A DNA stretch of 58,116 nt from Allofournierella sp. (GTDB lineage Bacteria; Bacillota; Clostridia; Oscillospirales; Ruminococcaceae). Of this stretch, positions 22,783 through 30,267 are shown in pieces (position 1 is the first letter of the stretch; each line of letters starts with the position of its first letter). Under the pieces are notes generated by a model. The model was not told the origin of the DNA and searched no databases. It was given only the letters and a program-made list of their open reading frames with translations. The position numbers and the translations under genes are program-made. The stretch is taken from the NCBI GenBank assembly GCA_020025635.1, contig JAHHRU010000014.1:1-58116 (forward strand), given 5' to 3'.

Positions 22783-23334
22783 TCAGTTTTCCCCCTTATA
22801 CTCTTCAAAATCCTCGTTCTTTTCGTGTTTTGAGCCCTTTACCAGCCACAGGCCCACCAGAATGAACACCACACCCACGGCAACGCCGGGCAGGTCGTAA
22901 ACAAGGCCCCGCAGGATGCTGTGCAAAGGGTGCTCGTAGGGGATGAGGTCCACCAGGTTCTGCATCAGGGGCTGCAGCATGGTTTTGTAGATGCCCACCA
23001 CGCCCAGGGCCACAAAGCCCCAGCCGATCAGGTGGTTTTTGCCCTGCAGCAGCTTTTTCATATCGGTTTCGCCCAGGTTCAGGTGCACCAGGAACTCATC
23101 CGGGGGCAGCTGGCCCATGTTCAGCTGGCTGCGCAGGTTGAGCGAGTCAAAAAAGCTGTACATATACACCACGGCGGCAAAGGCGGCCAGCACCGGCATG
23201 AAGGCGGCGCCCACCATGATGGGCAGAACGAACAGCAGGATCAGCGACAGGCCCCGCTTCATATAGCCCTGATACATCTGACCCGCACCGGGGCAGAAGG
23301 AAAAAAGAAAAGTCCAGAATGCACTGCGTTTCAT
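22783..23334 (-). CDS. Multi-pass membrane protein, TM2-like N-terminus
   Basis: 183 residues. It starts with FLFSFCPGAGQMYQGYMKRGL, the glycine/tyrosine turn pattern of TM2-type domains, then two tightly packed hydrophobic segments, a soluble stretch (~70-115) and two further membrane helices (LIGWGFVALGVVGIY, LPGVAVGVVFILVGLWLV). GGAGG precedes the start. Third gene of the sigma-factor operon, six bases after the anti-sigma gene. The function is unknown. Confidence 0.75.
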   Translation of the reverse strand: MKRSAFWTFLFSFCPGAGQMYQGYMKRGLSLILLFVLPIMVGAAFMPVLAAFAAVVYMYSFFDSLNLRSQLNMGQLPPDEFLVHLNLGETDMKKLLQGKNHLIGWGFVALGVVGIYKTMLQPLMQNLVDLIPYEHPLHSILRGLVYDLPGVAVGVVFILVGLWLVKGSKHEKNEDFEEYKGEN

Positions 23335-23339
23335 AAGAT

Positions 23340-23858
23340 TTATCCTCCGATTTCGTTGTTTTCAATTTGCGCCGGCCGGTTTGGGGCACGGTAGATGGGG
23401 GCGGCTTTTTCCTGAACACGGATGGACCATTCGTCCACCGCTTTTAAAATGGCATCGCCAAGGCCCGGCTTCTGCGGGCCTGCGGCCTGCGCTTGGGAAA
23501 GGCCGGGCCGCTCTGCCTGGGGTAGGGGCCGCTCCAGCGCCTGGGCGGTCTGCTGGAACACGCCGGTGTAGAACAGGGTGCTGCCAACGGCCACCGCCGC
23601 GGCCGCCGAGGCCCAGCGGCGCACCCGCTGCCGGCGGGCCTGGGTGCTGTTTTTTCGCATCACCGGCAGGGTCAGGTCGGTTTCGGGGCTTTCCAGCACC
23701 TCTTCGGTGAGAAGCGCGGTGTAACGGTCCAGGCACCTGTCGCAAAAGCTCAGGTGCTCGCCCGCTTCCAGCCGGCCCAGCTCATCCAGCCCGCCGCTGA
23801 TAAGGCCCTTGAGGGCGGCATCGGTGAGGTGGCCGTCCGGTGTAAACAATTCGTTCAT
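23340..23858 (-). CDS. ZAS-type membrane anti-sigma factor
   Basis: 172 residues. The N-terminal zinc-binding anti-sigma signature H-x3-C-x2-C reads EHLSFCDRC, in a ~60-residue helical domain. One membrane helix follows (WASAAAAVAVGSTLFYTGVF), then a Pro/Gln-rich extracytoplasmic part of about 75 residues. Its start overlaps the sigma-factor stop by four bases (ATGA), the classical coupling that keeps the pair in balance. It should hold the ECF sigma factor at the membrane until a signal releases it. Confidence 0.87.
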   Translation of the reverse strand: MNELFTPDGHLTDAALKGLISGGLDELGRLEAGEHLSFCDRCLDRYTALLTEEVLESPETDLTLPVMRKNSTQARRQRVRRWASAAAAVAVGSTLFYTGVFQQTAQALERPLPQAERPGLSQAQAAGPQKPGLGDAILKAVDEWSIRVQEKAAPIYRAPNRPAQIENNEIGG

Positions 23859-24379
23859 GTGGCTTCTCTCCTTTCCCGTATTTTTTCCCGCAGCATCGCT
23901 TTTGCCCGGAAAAGCTGGGTGCTCACGGTTTTTGGGGGTCGTTTCAGTGCTTTTGAGATCTCCTCGATGGAGCGCTCCTGCAAAAAGTACAGCCGGGACA
24001 CCGCAAGATACGGCTCCTTCAGGCTGTTCACCATGCCCCGGATGGCCTCGGCCTCGGCGTTGTCCACCACCAGGTCCTCCGGGCCGGGGGGCGCGTGGCT
24101 GCCGGGGGGCGGCCCTTCGGGGAAGGCCTCGTCGCCGGGGGCGGTCACCCTTCGGTGCCAGGCACTGCGCAGGTGGTCGGTGGCTTTGTTTGCCGCCACA
24201 CGGGCCAGCCACGGCCGGTATTTTTCCGGCGGGCAGGTGTCGATGTGGGAGAAAGCGGCGAGGAAGGTCTCCTGCGCAAGATCTTCGGCCAGCTGATGAT
24301 CCTTCACCAGCTGGTAGCAGACGGTATACACCAGACCCTGATACTCACTCACGATTTTGGAAAACTGTGCATTGGTCAC
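23855..24379 (-). CDS. ECF-type RNA polymerase sigma factor
   Basis: 174 residues. Region 2 is YQGLVYTVCYQLVKDHQLAEDLAQETFLAAF with the DLAQETF core-binding motif, and region 4 is SLKEPYLAVSRLYFLQERSIEEISKALKRPPKTVSTQLFRAKAMLRE with its helix-turn-helix. A proline-rich linker (PEGPPPGSHAPPGPEDL) joins them. The start codon is GTG with GGGGGTGA upstream. It drives its own operon in most such systems; no promoter matching an obvious ECF motif could be assigned. Confidence 0.92.
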   Translation of the reverse strand: MTNAQFSKIVSEYQGLVYTVCYQLVKDHQLAEDLAQETFLAAFSHIDTCPPEKYRPWLARVAANKATDHLRSAWHRRVTAPGDEAFPEGPPPGSHAPPGPEDLVVDNAEAEAIRGMVNSLKEPYLAVSRLYFLQERSIEEISKALKRPPKTVSTQLFRAKAMLREKIRERREAT

Positions 24380-24468
24380 GCCGCTCTCTTCACCCCCTTT
24401 GCTTTGCCTTTCGCTTATTAAGACGAGAACGCCCCCGGCCGCATTTCAGAAAAAAACGAAAACTTTTC

Positions 24469-24520
24469 AAAAAAAAATCGGGCAGGCCCCGCTGTTTTGG
24501 CAAAGGGGCCTGCCCGGTTT
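24469..24520 (-). terminator. Intrinsic terminator of the DUF368 gene
   Basis: Stem CGGGCAGGCCCC (24479-24490) / GGGGCCTGCCCG (24505-24516), with an eight-base A-run on the left giving the minus-strand T-tract. Confidence 0.85.
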
Positions 24521-24531
24521 GGCTGTTCTTT

Positions 24532-25404
24532 TTAGTTTTCGCCCATTTTATAGGTGGCAAAGCCGCCGCACACCCCCAGCACCAGGCCCGCAATGAGCCC
24601 GCCCACGCTGAAAGCACCCAGCGCCCCGGAGGAATAGAGGATGGCGAAGGGGCTGGACAAGATCAGGCCGATGATGGCCGCATAGGTCTGGCTGGGGAAG
24701 TTTTTGAACAGGTACTCGATGAGCTTTGCAATGCCGAAGATGCCCAGCAGCACACCGATGCCGAAGGGGATGATCAGCCCCATGTTGTGCAGCAGGGTGC
24801 CCCAGTCGCCGGCGGCCAGCGCATCCACGCTGCCGGTGATGAGGGCCAGGATGGCGTTGTAGTAGCCCAGCACCAAAAGCACCATGGAGCCGGAAACGCC
24901 GGGGATGACCATGGTGGCGCTGGCCACAACGCCCAGCACGAACAGAAGGATCATGGTGCCCACGCCAAAGGTAAGGCCGTGCTCGGCGCCGCCCTGCAAA
25001 AGGGCCATGCCGATGCCGAAGGCCAAAAGCAGCACAAAGCAGATGAGCTCACAAGCGCCCATTCTGCGGCTTTTTTTGGCGCCCAGGGCGCCCTTGAACT
25101 GGGCAAGCAGGATGGGCAGGCCCCCCAGCACCAGGCCCACAAAGGTAAGGGCGGTGGCAAGGGTGTGGTGCTCCAGAAGGTACTCAAGGCCGTAGCCGAA
25201 GGCCACGATGCCGGTGCCCATGCCGATGGCCAAAGGCAGCAGGATGGCAATGCTCTTTTTGAAGTGCTTGAACAGGCCGGTGATGGCTCCGATGAGCTTA
25301 TCGTAAATGCCCAGGGACACCGCCATGGTGCCGCCGGAAACACCGGGAATGATGTTGGCGATGCCGATGACCATGCCCCGGAGGATGTCGAGAACCAGTT
25401 TCAT
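24532..25404 (-). CDS. popT: DUF368/PopT-type undecaprenyl-phosphate translocase
   Basis: 290 residues, about eight membrane segments. The duplicated DUF368 signature is clear: GIANIIPGVSGGTMAVSLG near the N-terminus and ATMVIPGVSGSMVLLVLG in the second half. DUF368 (PopT) proteins have been reported to recycle undecaprenyl phosphate across the cytoplasmic membrane for cell-wall and glycan synthesis. The start at 25404 is the first methionine of the conserved region; the frame is open further up without a family match. Single gene with promoter TTGCTC/TATAGT. Confidence 0.9.
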   Translation of the reverse strand: MKLVLDILRGMVIGIANIIPGVSGGTMAVSLGIYDKLIGAITGLFKHFKKSIAILLPLAIGMGTGIVAFGYGLEYLLEHHTLATALTFVGLVLGGLPILLAQFKGALGAKKSRRMGACELICFVLLLAFGIGMALLQGGAEHGLTFGVGTMILLFVLGVVASATMVIPGVSGSMVLLVLGYYNAILALITGSVDALAAGDWGTLLHNMGLIIPFGIGVLLGIFGIAKLIEYLFKNFPSQTYAAIIGLILSSPFAILYSSGALGAFSVGGLIAGLVLGVCGGFATYKMGEN

Positions 25405-25463
25405 AAATTTTACTCCTTTGCCGCTGTGTTGGGCGGCCTTATGGAAAGACTGCATACTTCATC

Positions 25464-25492
25464 ACTATAACAAACCCGGCACAAAAGAGCAA
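25464..25492 (-). promoter_or_regulatory. Promoter of the DUF368 gene
   Basis: TTGCTC (25487-25492) and TATAGT (25464-25469) on the minus strand, 17-base spacer. Confidence 0.6.
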
Positions 25493-25524
25493 GGGACTGG
25501 GGCAAAAAAACACAATTCGGCAAA

Positions 25525-25556
25525 AGAAAACGCCCCGCCGGAAAAGCGGGGCGAAG
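25525..25556 (-). terminator. Terminator of the lipoprotein gene
   Basis: Stem CGCCCCGC / GCGGGGCG, with an A-rich stretch on the left giving a minus-strand T-tract. Confidence 0.65.
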
Positions 25557-25569
25557 GGGCTTGCTTTGA

Positions 25570-26133
25570 TCAGCCGATGGGCATGACCTCGGCGATCTTG
25601 CACACCAGGGTAGCATCGCTGATGTACTGGTTGTTTGCCTTGAGCTCGTCCAGAACAGCCTTGTCCTCTTCCAGCTCCAGGCGCAGAACAGCACCCTGAT
25701 GGCGCTCTTCCTTGGTTTCGGCAGTGGGGTTCGACTTATCGAACACCATTTCGGCCACCTTGTCACGCAGCAGGTTTTCCTGGGTGGTGTTGGGGGCCAC
25801 GTTGAAGATGATGTGGTCCTCGTCACCTGCGGTGCCGGGGGTCAGGATGGCGATGTTGGGGGTGCCGTCCGCATTGGTGGTGGCAACCACGGTCACGCCG
25901 GTGTACTGGGCGATCTCTTCCAGCAGGGCAGCCTTTTCCAGGTTGGTGTACAGGTTGGTGTAAACAGAGGGGGTGGCAGCGGCATCTGCGCCTTCGGCAG
26001 AAGCTTCGCCGGAAGCTGCGCTTTCAGCGGGCATCTCACTGGGAGCGGTGCTTTCAGCAGCCGGTTTATTGCCGCAGGCAGCAAGGCTCAAAGCCAGAGC
26101 GGCGCACAGCACGAGAGCAAAGATCTTTTTCAT
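25570..26133 (-). CDS. Lipoprotein with pyridoxamine-oxidase-like split-barrel domain
   Basis: 187 residues. A signal peptide with lipobox (ALALSLAACGN) and a Ser/Ala/Glu-rich linker to about residue 55 precede a domain resembling a split-barrel flavin-binding fold (TGVTVVATTNADGTPNIAIL...HIIFNVAPNTTQENLLRD). It is probably anchored on the outer face of the membrane and may bind a flavin or similar ligand, but catalytic residues cannot be named. Monocistronic, with a near-consensus promoter. Codon use is typical for the region. Confidence 0.75.
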   Translation of the reverse strand: MKKIFALVLCAALALSLAACGNKPAAESTAPSEMPAESAASGEASAEGADAAATPSVYTNLYTNLEKAALLEEIAQYTGVTVVATTNADGTPNIAILTPGTAGDEDHIIFNVAPNTTQENLLRDKVAEMVFDKSNPTAETKEERHQGAVLRLELEEDKAVLDELKANNQYISDATLVCKIAEVMPIG

Positions 26134-26198
26134 TGTTCTTCTCCTTTATAATTCCTGCCTGTGCCAAAGGCATCGGCCCCCGGCACAGGTCAGCTTTC

Positions 26199-26228
26199 AT
26201 TATAACCGAAGAAGTACGACTTTGTCAA
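26199..26228 (-). promoter_or_regulatory. Promoter of the lipoprotein gene
   Basis: TTGACA (26223-26228) and TATAAT (26199-26204) on the minus strand, both consensus, 18-base spacer. Confidence 0.8.
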
Positions 26229-26325
26229 TGCTTTGGCAGGCCCTGCCTTCCCCCGAAAAAAGGGGCCCTTTTTTGCTCTTTTTTCTTTTGCAAAGGGGCC
26301 TTTGCGGCAGCTTTGGGGGCAGCGC

Positions 26326-27081
26326 TCACAGGTCCACTTCCAAAAGCACCGGGCAGTGGTCACTGCCGAATTCCTCCGCAAGGATGCGGCTTTCCCGCAC
26401 CCTGTCCATCAGGCGCTCGCTCACGATGAAGTAGTCGATGCGCCATCCCGCATTGTTCTTGCGGGCGTTGAACCGGTAGCTCCACCAGCTGTAAGCCCCG
26501 GTGGTGTCCGGGTGGAGCCGGCGGAAGGTGTCGGCAAAGCCGCTGGAAAGAAGCTGGGTCATCTTTCCCCGCTCCTGGTCGGAAAAGCCGGCGTTGCCCC
26601 GGTTCGTGCGGGGGTTTTTCAAATCGATCTCCTCATGGGCCACGTTCAGATCGCCGCAGTAGATCACCGGCTTTTTCTTATCCAGCTCCATCAGGTATCC
26701 CCGCAGGTCATCCTCCCACTGCATCCGGTAGTCGATGCGGGCAAGGCCGTCCTGGGCGTTGGGGGTGTACACGTTCACAAGATAAAAGCCCGGGTATTCC
26801 AGCGTGATGGCCCGGCCCTCTTCGGGGTGGCCCTCACAGCCGATGCCGTACTGCACCGACAGCGGCTCCTGTTTTGCCCAGCAGGCCGTGCCGGAATATC
26901 CTTTGCGCTGGGCCGAATAGAAATAAGAGTGGTAGCCCTCGGGGGCAAAATCTGCCTCGCCGGGCTGGCACTTGGTTTCCTGCACGCTGAACACATCCGC
27001 ATCCAGGCGGGCAAACTGCTGGGCAAAATCCTTTTTCAGCACGGCCCGAAGGCCGTTCACGTTCCAGCTTACAAATCGCAT
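26326..27081 (-). CDS. xth: Exodeoxyribonuclease III
   Basis: 251 residues, full-length member of the XthA/ExoA AP-endonuclease family. Metal and catalytic motifs are VSWNVNGLRA, VQETKC, VNVYTPNAQ, YCGDLNVAHEEIDL and the C-terminal GSDHCPVLLEVDL. It acts on abasic sites and 3'-blocked ends during base-excision repair. AAAGGAGC precedes the ATG. The CPBP protease gene ends 33 bases upstream and could be co-transcribed. Confidence 0.95.
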   Translation of the reverse strand: MRFVSWNVNGLRAVLKKDFAQQFARLDADVFSVQETKCQPGEADFAPEGYHSYFYSAQRKGYSGTACWAKQEPLSVQYGIGCEGHPEEGRAITLEYPGFYLVNVYTPNAQDGLARIDYRMQWEDDLRGYLMELDKKKPVIYCGDLNVAHEEIDLKNPRTNRGNAGFSDQERGKMTQLLSSGFADTFRRLHPDTTGAYSWWSYRFNARKNNAGWRIDYFIVSERLMDRVRESRILAEEFGSDHCPVLLEVDL

Positions 27082-27114
27082 AGGGGGAAAAGCTCCTTTT
27101 TTATGTTTTTAAAA

Positions 27115-28008
27115 TCAGTTGATCACCGAAAGCCAGGCCATCAGGATGCACAGCGCCGCCAGCAAAAGGAAGCCGGGGCTTGCGATCACCGAAAGGGTCT
27201 GCTTTGCGCTCAGGCGGATGCCCTTTGCCGGGCGCAGGGCCTTGCGGTGCAGCACAAAGAAGGCCACACCCAAAGCCATGCAGGCGGGCACCCAAAGGCC
27301 CACCAGCGTGGCGCCCTCCTCACGCATGCCCAGGGGGGCCACAAAGGCAATGGAAAGGAAATTCACAAGGAAATGCAGGATCATGCTGTATGCAATGCTG
27401 CCGGTGCGGCTCACCAGCAGCGCAAAGGCGCAGCCCAGCGCAAAGGCAAAGAACAGCTGGCTCAGGTTGCCGTGGAACAGCCCGAACATCAGGCCCGAGA
27501 ACACCACATAGATCTCTTCCCCATAGGGCGAGAGCTTCTGGTACAGAATGCCCCGGAACACCAGCTCTTCCAGAACGGCGGGCACCACCGCCACCAGCAC
27601 CACCGCCGGCAGGCCCTGAAGGTCGAACAGAAGCTCTTCGGCGGGCGAAGCCTGCGGCAGGCCGCCCAGGGTGAGCAGCAGCTGGGTAAGCAGGCTGGCA
27701 AGATAGCCCAGTGTCAGCGCAAAGGTCCCATACCAGAAAAACAGGACGGGGCCCGGCGCGCGCACCGGGTGCAGCGGCATGGGGCGGCCCGGGATGGTGT
27801 TCCAGACCAGCAGCGCCAGCGGCAGGCCGGCAAGATACATCCCCGCATCGTTTGCCAGAAGGATGTAGGCCGGGTCCTGGGACAGGAACGGGCCGGCCAG
27901 GGCCGCAAACAGGTTCACGCCCAGCGTTCCCCCCAGCATCAGGATCACACTGCCCAGCGCCATGCGGCTCACGGCCCGGCGCAGGGCCGAAATTTGGTTT
28001 ACAGGCAC
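27115..28008 (-). CDS. CPBP (Abi) family intramembrane metalloprotease
   Basis: 297 residues from the GTG at 28008, which lies eight bases after AGGGAGG; a GTG at 28017 is too close to that site. About eight membrane helices. The CPBP motifs are present: EELVFRG (AVLEELVFRGILYQKL), FGLFHGN and HFLVNFLSIAF. Members resemble type II CAAX proteases; some are involved in bacteriocin immunity or sigma-factor processing. The C-terminal hydrophilic loop and extra helix pair are variable in the family. No bacteriocin genes are nearby, so the role is open. Confidence 0.87.
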   Translation of the reverse strand: MPVNQISALRRAVSRMALGSVILMLGGTLGVNLFAALAGPFLSQDPAYILLANDAGMYLAGLPLALLVWNTIPGRPMPLHPVRAPGPVLFFWYGTFALTLGYLASLLTQLLLTLGGLPQASPAEELLFDLQGLPAVVLVAVVPAVLEELVFRGILYQKLSPYGEEIYVVFSGLMFGLFHGNLSQLFFAFALGCAFALLVSRTGSIAYSMILHFLVNFLSIAFVAPLGMREEGATLVGLWVPACMALGVAFFVLHRKALRPAKGIRLSAKQTLSVIASPGFLLLAALCILMAWLSVIN

Positions 28009-28026
28009 ATTCAGCACCTCCCTTTC

Positions 28027-28055
28027 ATTATCTGGTTATCAGTTTACCACACAAA
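28027..28055 (-). promoter_or_regulatory. Promoter of the CPBP gene
   Basis: TTTGTG (28050-28055) and GATAAT (28027-28032) on the minus strand, 17-base spacer. Confidence 0.5.
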
Positions 28056-28119
28056 CTGCCCCATTTCTACAAACACCGGCGCATTTTTTTGCCCCGGCGG
28101 CCCGCCAAAGAGATTTTTA

Positions 28120-28148
28120 TTGTATTCGGCCGGCGGATGGGCTATAAT
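28120..28148 (+). promoter_or_regulatory. Promoter of the small membrane protein gene
   Basis: TTGTAT (28120-28125) and TATAAT (28143-28148), 17-base spacer; divergent from the CPBP promoter. Confidence 0.75.
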
Positions 28149-28233
28149 AAGGTTACTGAGACCCGCTCACGCCGCCCAGCTTCAAAGGGCGCGCGGTGAG
28201 CCCCATTTTTGATCATGAAGGAGGTTCGACCCC

Positions 28234-28431
28234 ATGAAAAAGTCTACCACTCTGGTTGCTCTGGCCCTGTTCCTTTCCGCCGCTGTCGGTGCGCTCACCG
28301 CTGCCTGGCTGTATATCCGCCGCCGGGAAAAGGAGCTGGACGAATACGAGCAGCTGCTGTTCAGCGAGGATGACTGCGAGCTGGACGAAGAGCCCTGTGA
28401 GCAGGCTGAAAAGGCCGACTTACAGGAGTAA
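28234..28431 (+). CDS. Small single-pass membrane protein, unknown function
   Basis: 65 residues: one N-terminal membrane helix (TLVALALFLSAAVGALTAAWLYI), a positive stop (RRREK) and a strongly acidic tail (DEYEQLLFSEDDCELDEEP) facing the cytoplasm by the positive-inside rule. AAGGAGG stands nine bases before the ATG, and a strong promoter and a terminator frame it, so it is a real gene. No family recognised. Such mini-proteins often bind a larger membrane partner. Confidence 0.8.
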   Translation: MKKSTTLVALALFLSAAVGALTAAWLYIRRREKELDEYEQLLFSEDDCELDEEPCEQAEKADLQE

Positions 28432-28456
28432 GCTTTTTGCGTGAAACGCTTTTTTG

Positions 28457-28486
28457 CCGCCTGCAGACCCTGCGGGCGGTTTTTTG
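28457..28486 (+). terminator. Intrinsic terminator of the small membrane protein gene
   Basis: GCCGCCTGCAG pairs with TGCGGGCGG around a short loop; six T follow. Confidence 0.75.
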
Positions 28487-28535
28487 CGCTTTTGGGGCCG
28501 CAAAGGGCCCGTTTTGCAAAGAAAAAGACTGGTTT

Positions 28536-28566
28536 TTGTTGGAATCCCCCCACTTTGTGCTATAAT
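28536..28566 (+). promoter_or_regulatory. Promoter of the LytM-like gene
   Basis: Consensus TATAAT (28561-28566); the -35 is TTGTTG at 19 bases or GTTGGA at 17. Confidence 0.55.
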
Positions 28567-28633
28567 GTGAGAGGTTTCTTGCTGCGCTGCCCTTTGGGGG
28601 GCGCTTTTGGTGTTATGAGTTTAGGAAGACGAG

Positions 28634-29944
28634 GTGCGCAAAGCGTTGAGATATGTGAAGGCATTCGGGAAATGGCTTTTGCTTGTGGTGGTGCTGGCCG
28701 CTTTGATCGTGGGCAGCGTGGAATACTTTTTCTACCGCAATGTCTCCCAAAACGATCTGCCCGTGTGGCAGCCCGTTTTCGGCGAAGAAGAGCTTTCCCC
28801 CACCGAATACCATTGGTTCGTGCCGGTTGCGGGCCGGCACCTGGGCCGCACCTTTTCCATGGACAAAAAGGCCCCGGCCGCTTTCCCGGCCGTGCTCACC
28901 AGCCAGCCCAAGCTGAAGGTGCCCGCCGCTGCCCGCAGCCGCCTGACCCTTACCGGGGCAGACGGCAGCGAGGTGTTTTCCGGCACCGCCGAGGAATACT
29001 CTCATTTTTCCTTCACCCAGGACGGGGACTACACCGGCCGGCTGGAGCTTTCCAGCCAGCAGGACCTGCGGCAAAGCGATGCGGCGCCCACCGGCAGCTA
29101 TGCGTATGATTTTTCCTTCCGGCTGCACTGCTCGCCCACGCTGACCGTTTCCACCGACACGGCGGTGCAGGGCAGCGTGGTGGGGGTGCGGCTTTCCGGC
29201 GTTCTGGGCACCATTCCCCCGGTCATCCAGTGCGACCTTGCCCGGGATGCGGTGTTCGCCCCGGTGGACGGTGACTGGGTGTGCTACCTGCCGGTGGACT
29301 ACAACCAGCCCGGCGGCGATTACCCCATCAAGGTTACGGTGGGCGGCCACACGGCGGAAAGCTCGGTGAAGGTGCGCGGGCGGGGCCGCCGTGAGCAGGA
29401 CAGCTACACCGCCAACGGCACCGCGGCCATCCCCTACATCGGCAAGTTCCCCAAAAAATTGCAGGAAGTTCTCACCATCGCCGACCCGGACATCTACTGG
29501 TCCGGCCCGTTCACCCAGCCGGTGAGCGGCCGGGTGGTGCGGGACTATGCGGTGCTGGAATACATCGACCGCATCGACGCCGCCACCCTTGCAGTGGCCC
29601 CGGAGCTTGCGGCCATCAACGAAACCATCGCCCCCCGGCGCAGCGTGAACGTGACCATGGCGGTGTCGCCCGGGCGCAAGGTGGTTGCCCCGGCAGCGGG
29701 CCGGGTGGTGTTTGCCGGCAACAGCGGCGAGGGCGGCCGCACGGTGGTGATCGAGCACGGCTGTGCTCTAAAAAGCATCATCTACCTTTTGGGCAAGCTG
29801 AACGTTTCCGAGGGCGATTCGGTGGCCCAGGGGGACGTGATCGGAAAGACCCAGGGCCATGTGATCTGCGAAATGCGGCTTTACGACGTGCCCATCAGCC
29901 CCTGGGAGGTCTGGCGGGGCCACGGCGCACTGTTCCAGGAATAA
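28634..29944 (+). CDS. Membrane-anchored LytM/M23-like protein with degenerate metal site
   Basis: 436 residues with a GTG start (AGGAAGACGAG upstream). One N-terminal membrane helix (WLLLVVVLAALIVGSVEYFFY), an extracytoplasmic beta-rich region of ~290 residues, then a LytM/peptidase_M23 fold in the last ~120 (VNVTMAVSPGRKVVAPAAGRVVFAG, GRTVVIEHG, GDSVAQGDVIGK). The zinc ligands are largely lost: the HxGxD position reads RRSVN and the HxH near the end reads HVI. It is therefore probably a non-catalytic cell-wall binding or hydrolase-activating protein, like other degenerate LytM factors. Its terminator hosts repeat copy 3. Confidence 0.8.
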   Translation: MRKALRYVKAFGKWLLLVVVLAALIVGSVEYFFYRNVSQNDLPVWQPVFGEEELSPTEYHWFVPVAGRHLGRTFSMDKKAPAAFPAVLTSQPKLKVPAAARSRLTLTGADGSEVFSGTAEEYSHFSFTQDGDYTGRLELSSQQDLRQSDAAPTGSYAYDFSFRLHCSPTLTVSTDTAVQGSVVGVRLSGVLGTIPPVIQCDLARDAVFAPVDGDWVCYLPVDYNQPGGDYPIKVTVGGHTAESSVKVRGRGRREQDSYTANGTAAIPYIGKFPKKLQEVLTIADPDIYWSGPFTQPVSGRVVRDYAVLEYIDRIDAATLAVAPELAAINETIAPRRSVNVTMAVSPGRKVVAPAAGRVVFAGNSGEGGRTVVIEHGCALKSIIYLLGKLNVSEGDSVAQGDVIGKTQGHVICEMRLYDVPISPWEVWRGHGALFQE

Positions 29945-29956
29945 CAGCATAAAAAA

Positions 29957-29979
29957 AGAGCGTATCGGCGGATACGCTC
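29957..29979 (-). terminator. Terminator stem-loop, left duplicate (repeat copy 3)
   Basis: Stem GAGCGTATC / GATACGCTC with a short loop; seven A lie outside on the left. It differs from 30227-30249 at one loop base (G versus A). Confidence 0.8.
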
Positions 29980-30226
29980 ACAGGCTGTCGAAAAAGTTCG
30001 ACAGCCTCTAAGGGACACCGGGCGCACATTTTGCGCACAGCGCAAAAGCTGCTTCCCGGTTTCCCTCAGTACTCCTTTCCGGCGAAAAAAGGCCCTGTTT
30101 TGCGCACTGCGCACACAAAACAGGGCCTTTTTTCTGTCAGGGTGTTCTCATTCCCGGTACATGCCCGTGAATGAGAACTTGTTTTATTTCATCCGTATTT
30201 CCGAATTGGGGTTTGTCTGCAAGCTG
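29980..30226 (+). repeat. Terminator-nested intergenic repeat, copy 3 (full length)
   Basis: 247 bp, same order of parts and orientation as the copy at 19288: hairpin GGCTGTCGAA / TTCGACAGCC, dyad ACACCGGG...CCCGGT, terminator GGCCCTGTTTT / AAAACAGGGCC, dyad GTTCTCATTC / GAATGAGAAC, end motif GAATTGGGGTTTG and AAGCTG. Bounded by 23-bp duplicates of a different terminator stem-loop, between the convergent LytM-like and prfC genes. Confidence 0.9.
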
Positions 30227-30263
30227 AGAGCGTATCGGCAGATACGCTCTCAGCTTGTTTTGT
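30221..30263. terminator. Terminator stem-loop, right duplicate (repeat copy 3)
   Basis: AAGCTGAGAGCGTATC and its complement form a perfect 16-bp stem that merges the duplicated host stem (30227-30249) with the AAGCTG end of the repeat; T-runs follow. Confidence 0.75.
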
Positions 30264-30267
30264 TTTA

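Noticed and set aside
23340..24212. Long frame covering the anti-sigma gene from 24212
   Set aside because: Its N-terminal third is a wrong-frame reading of the sigma factor; the real start is the ATG at 23858 overlapping the sigma stop.
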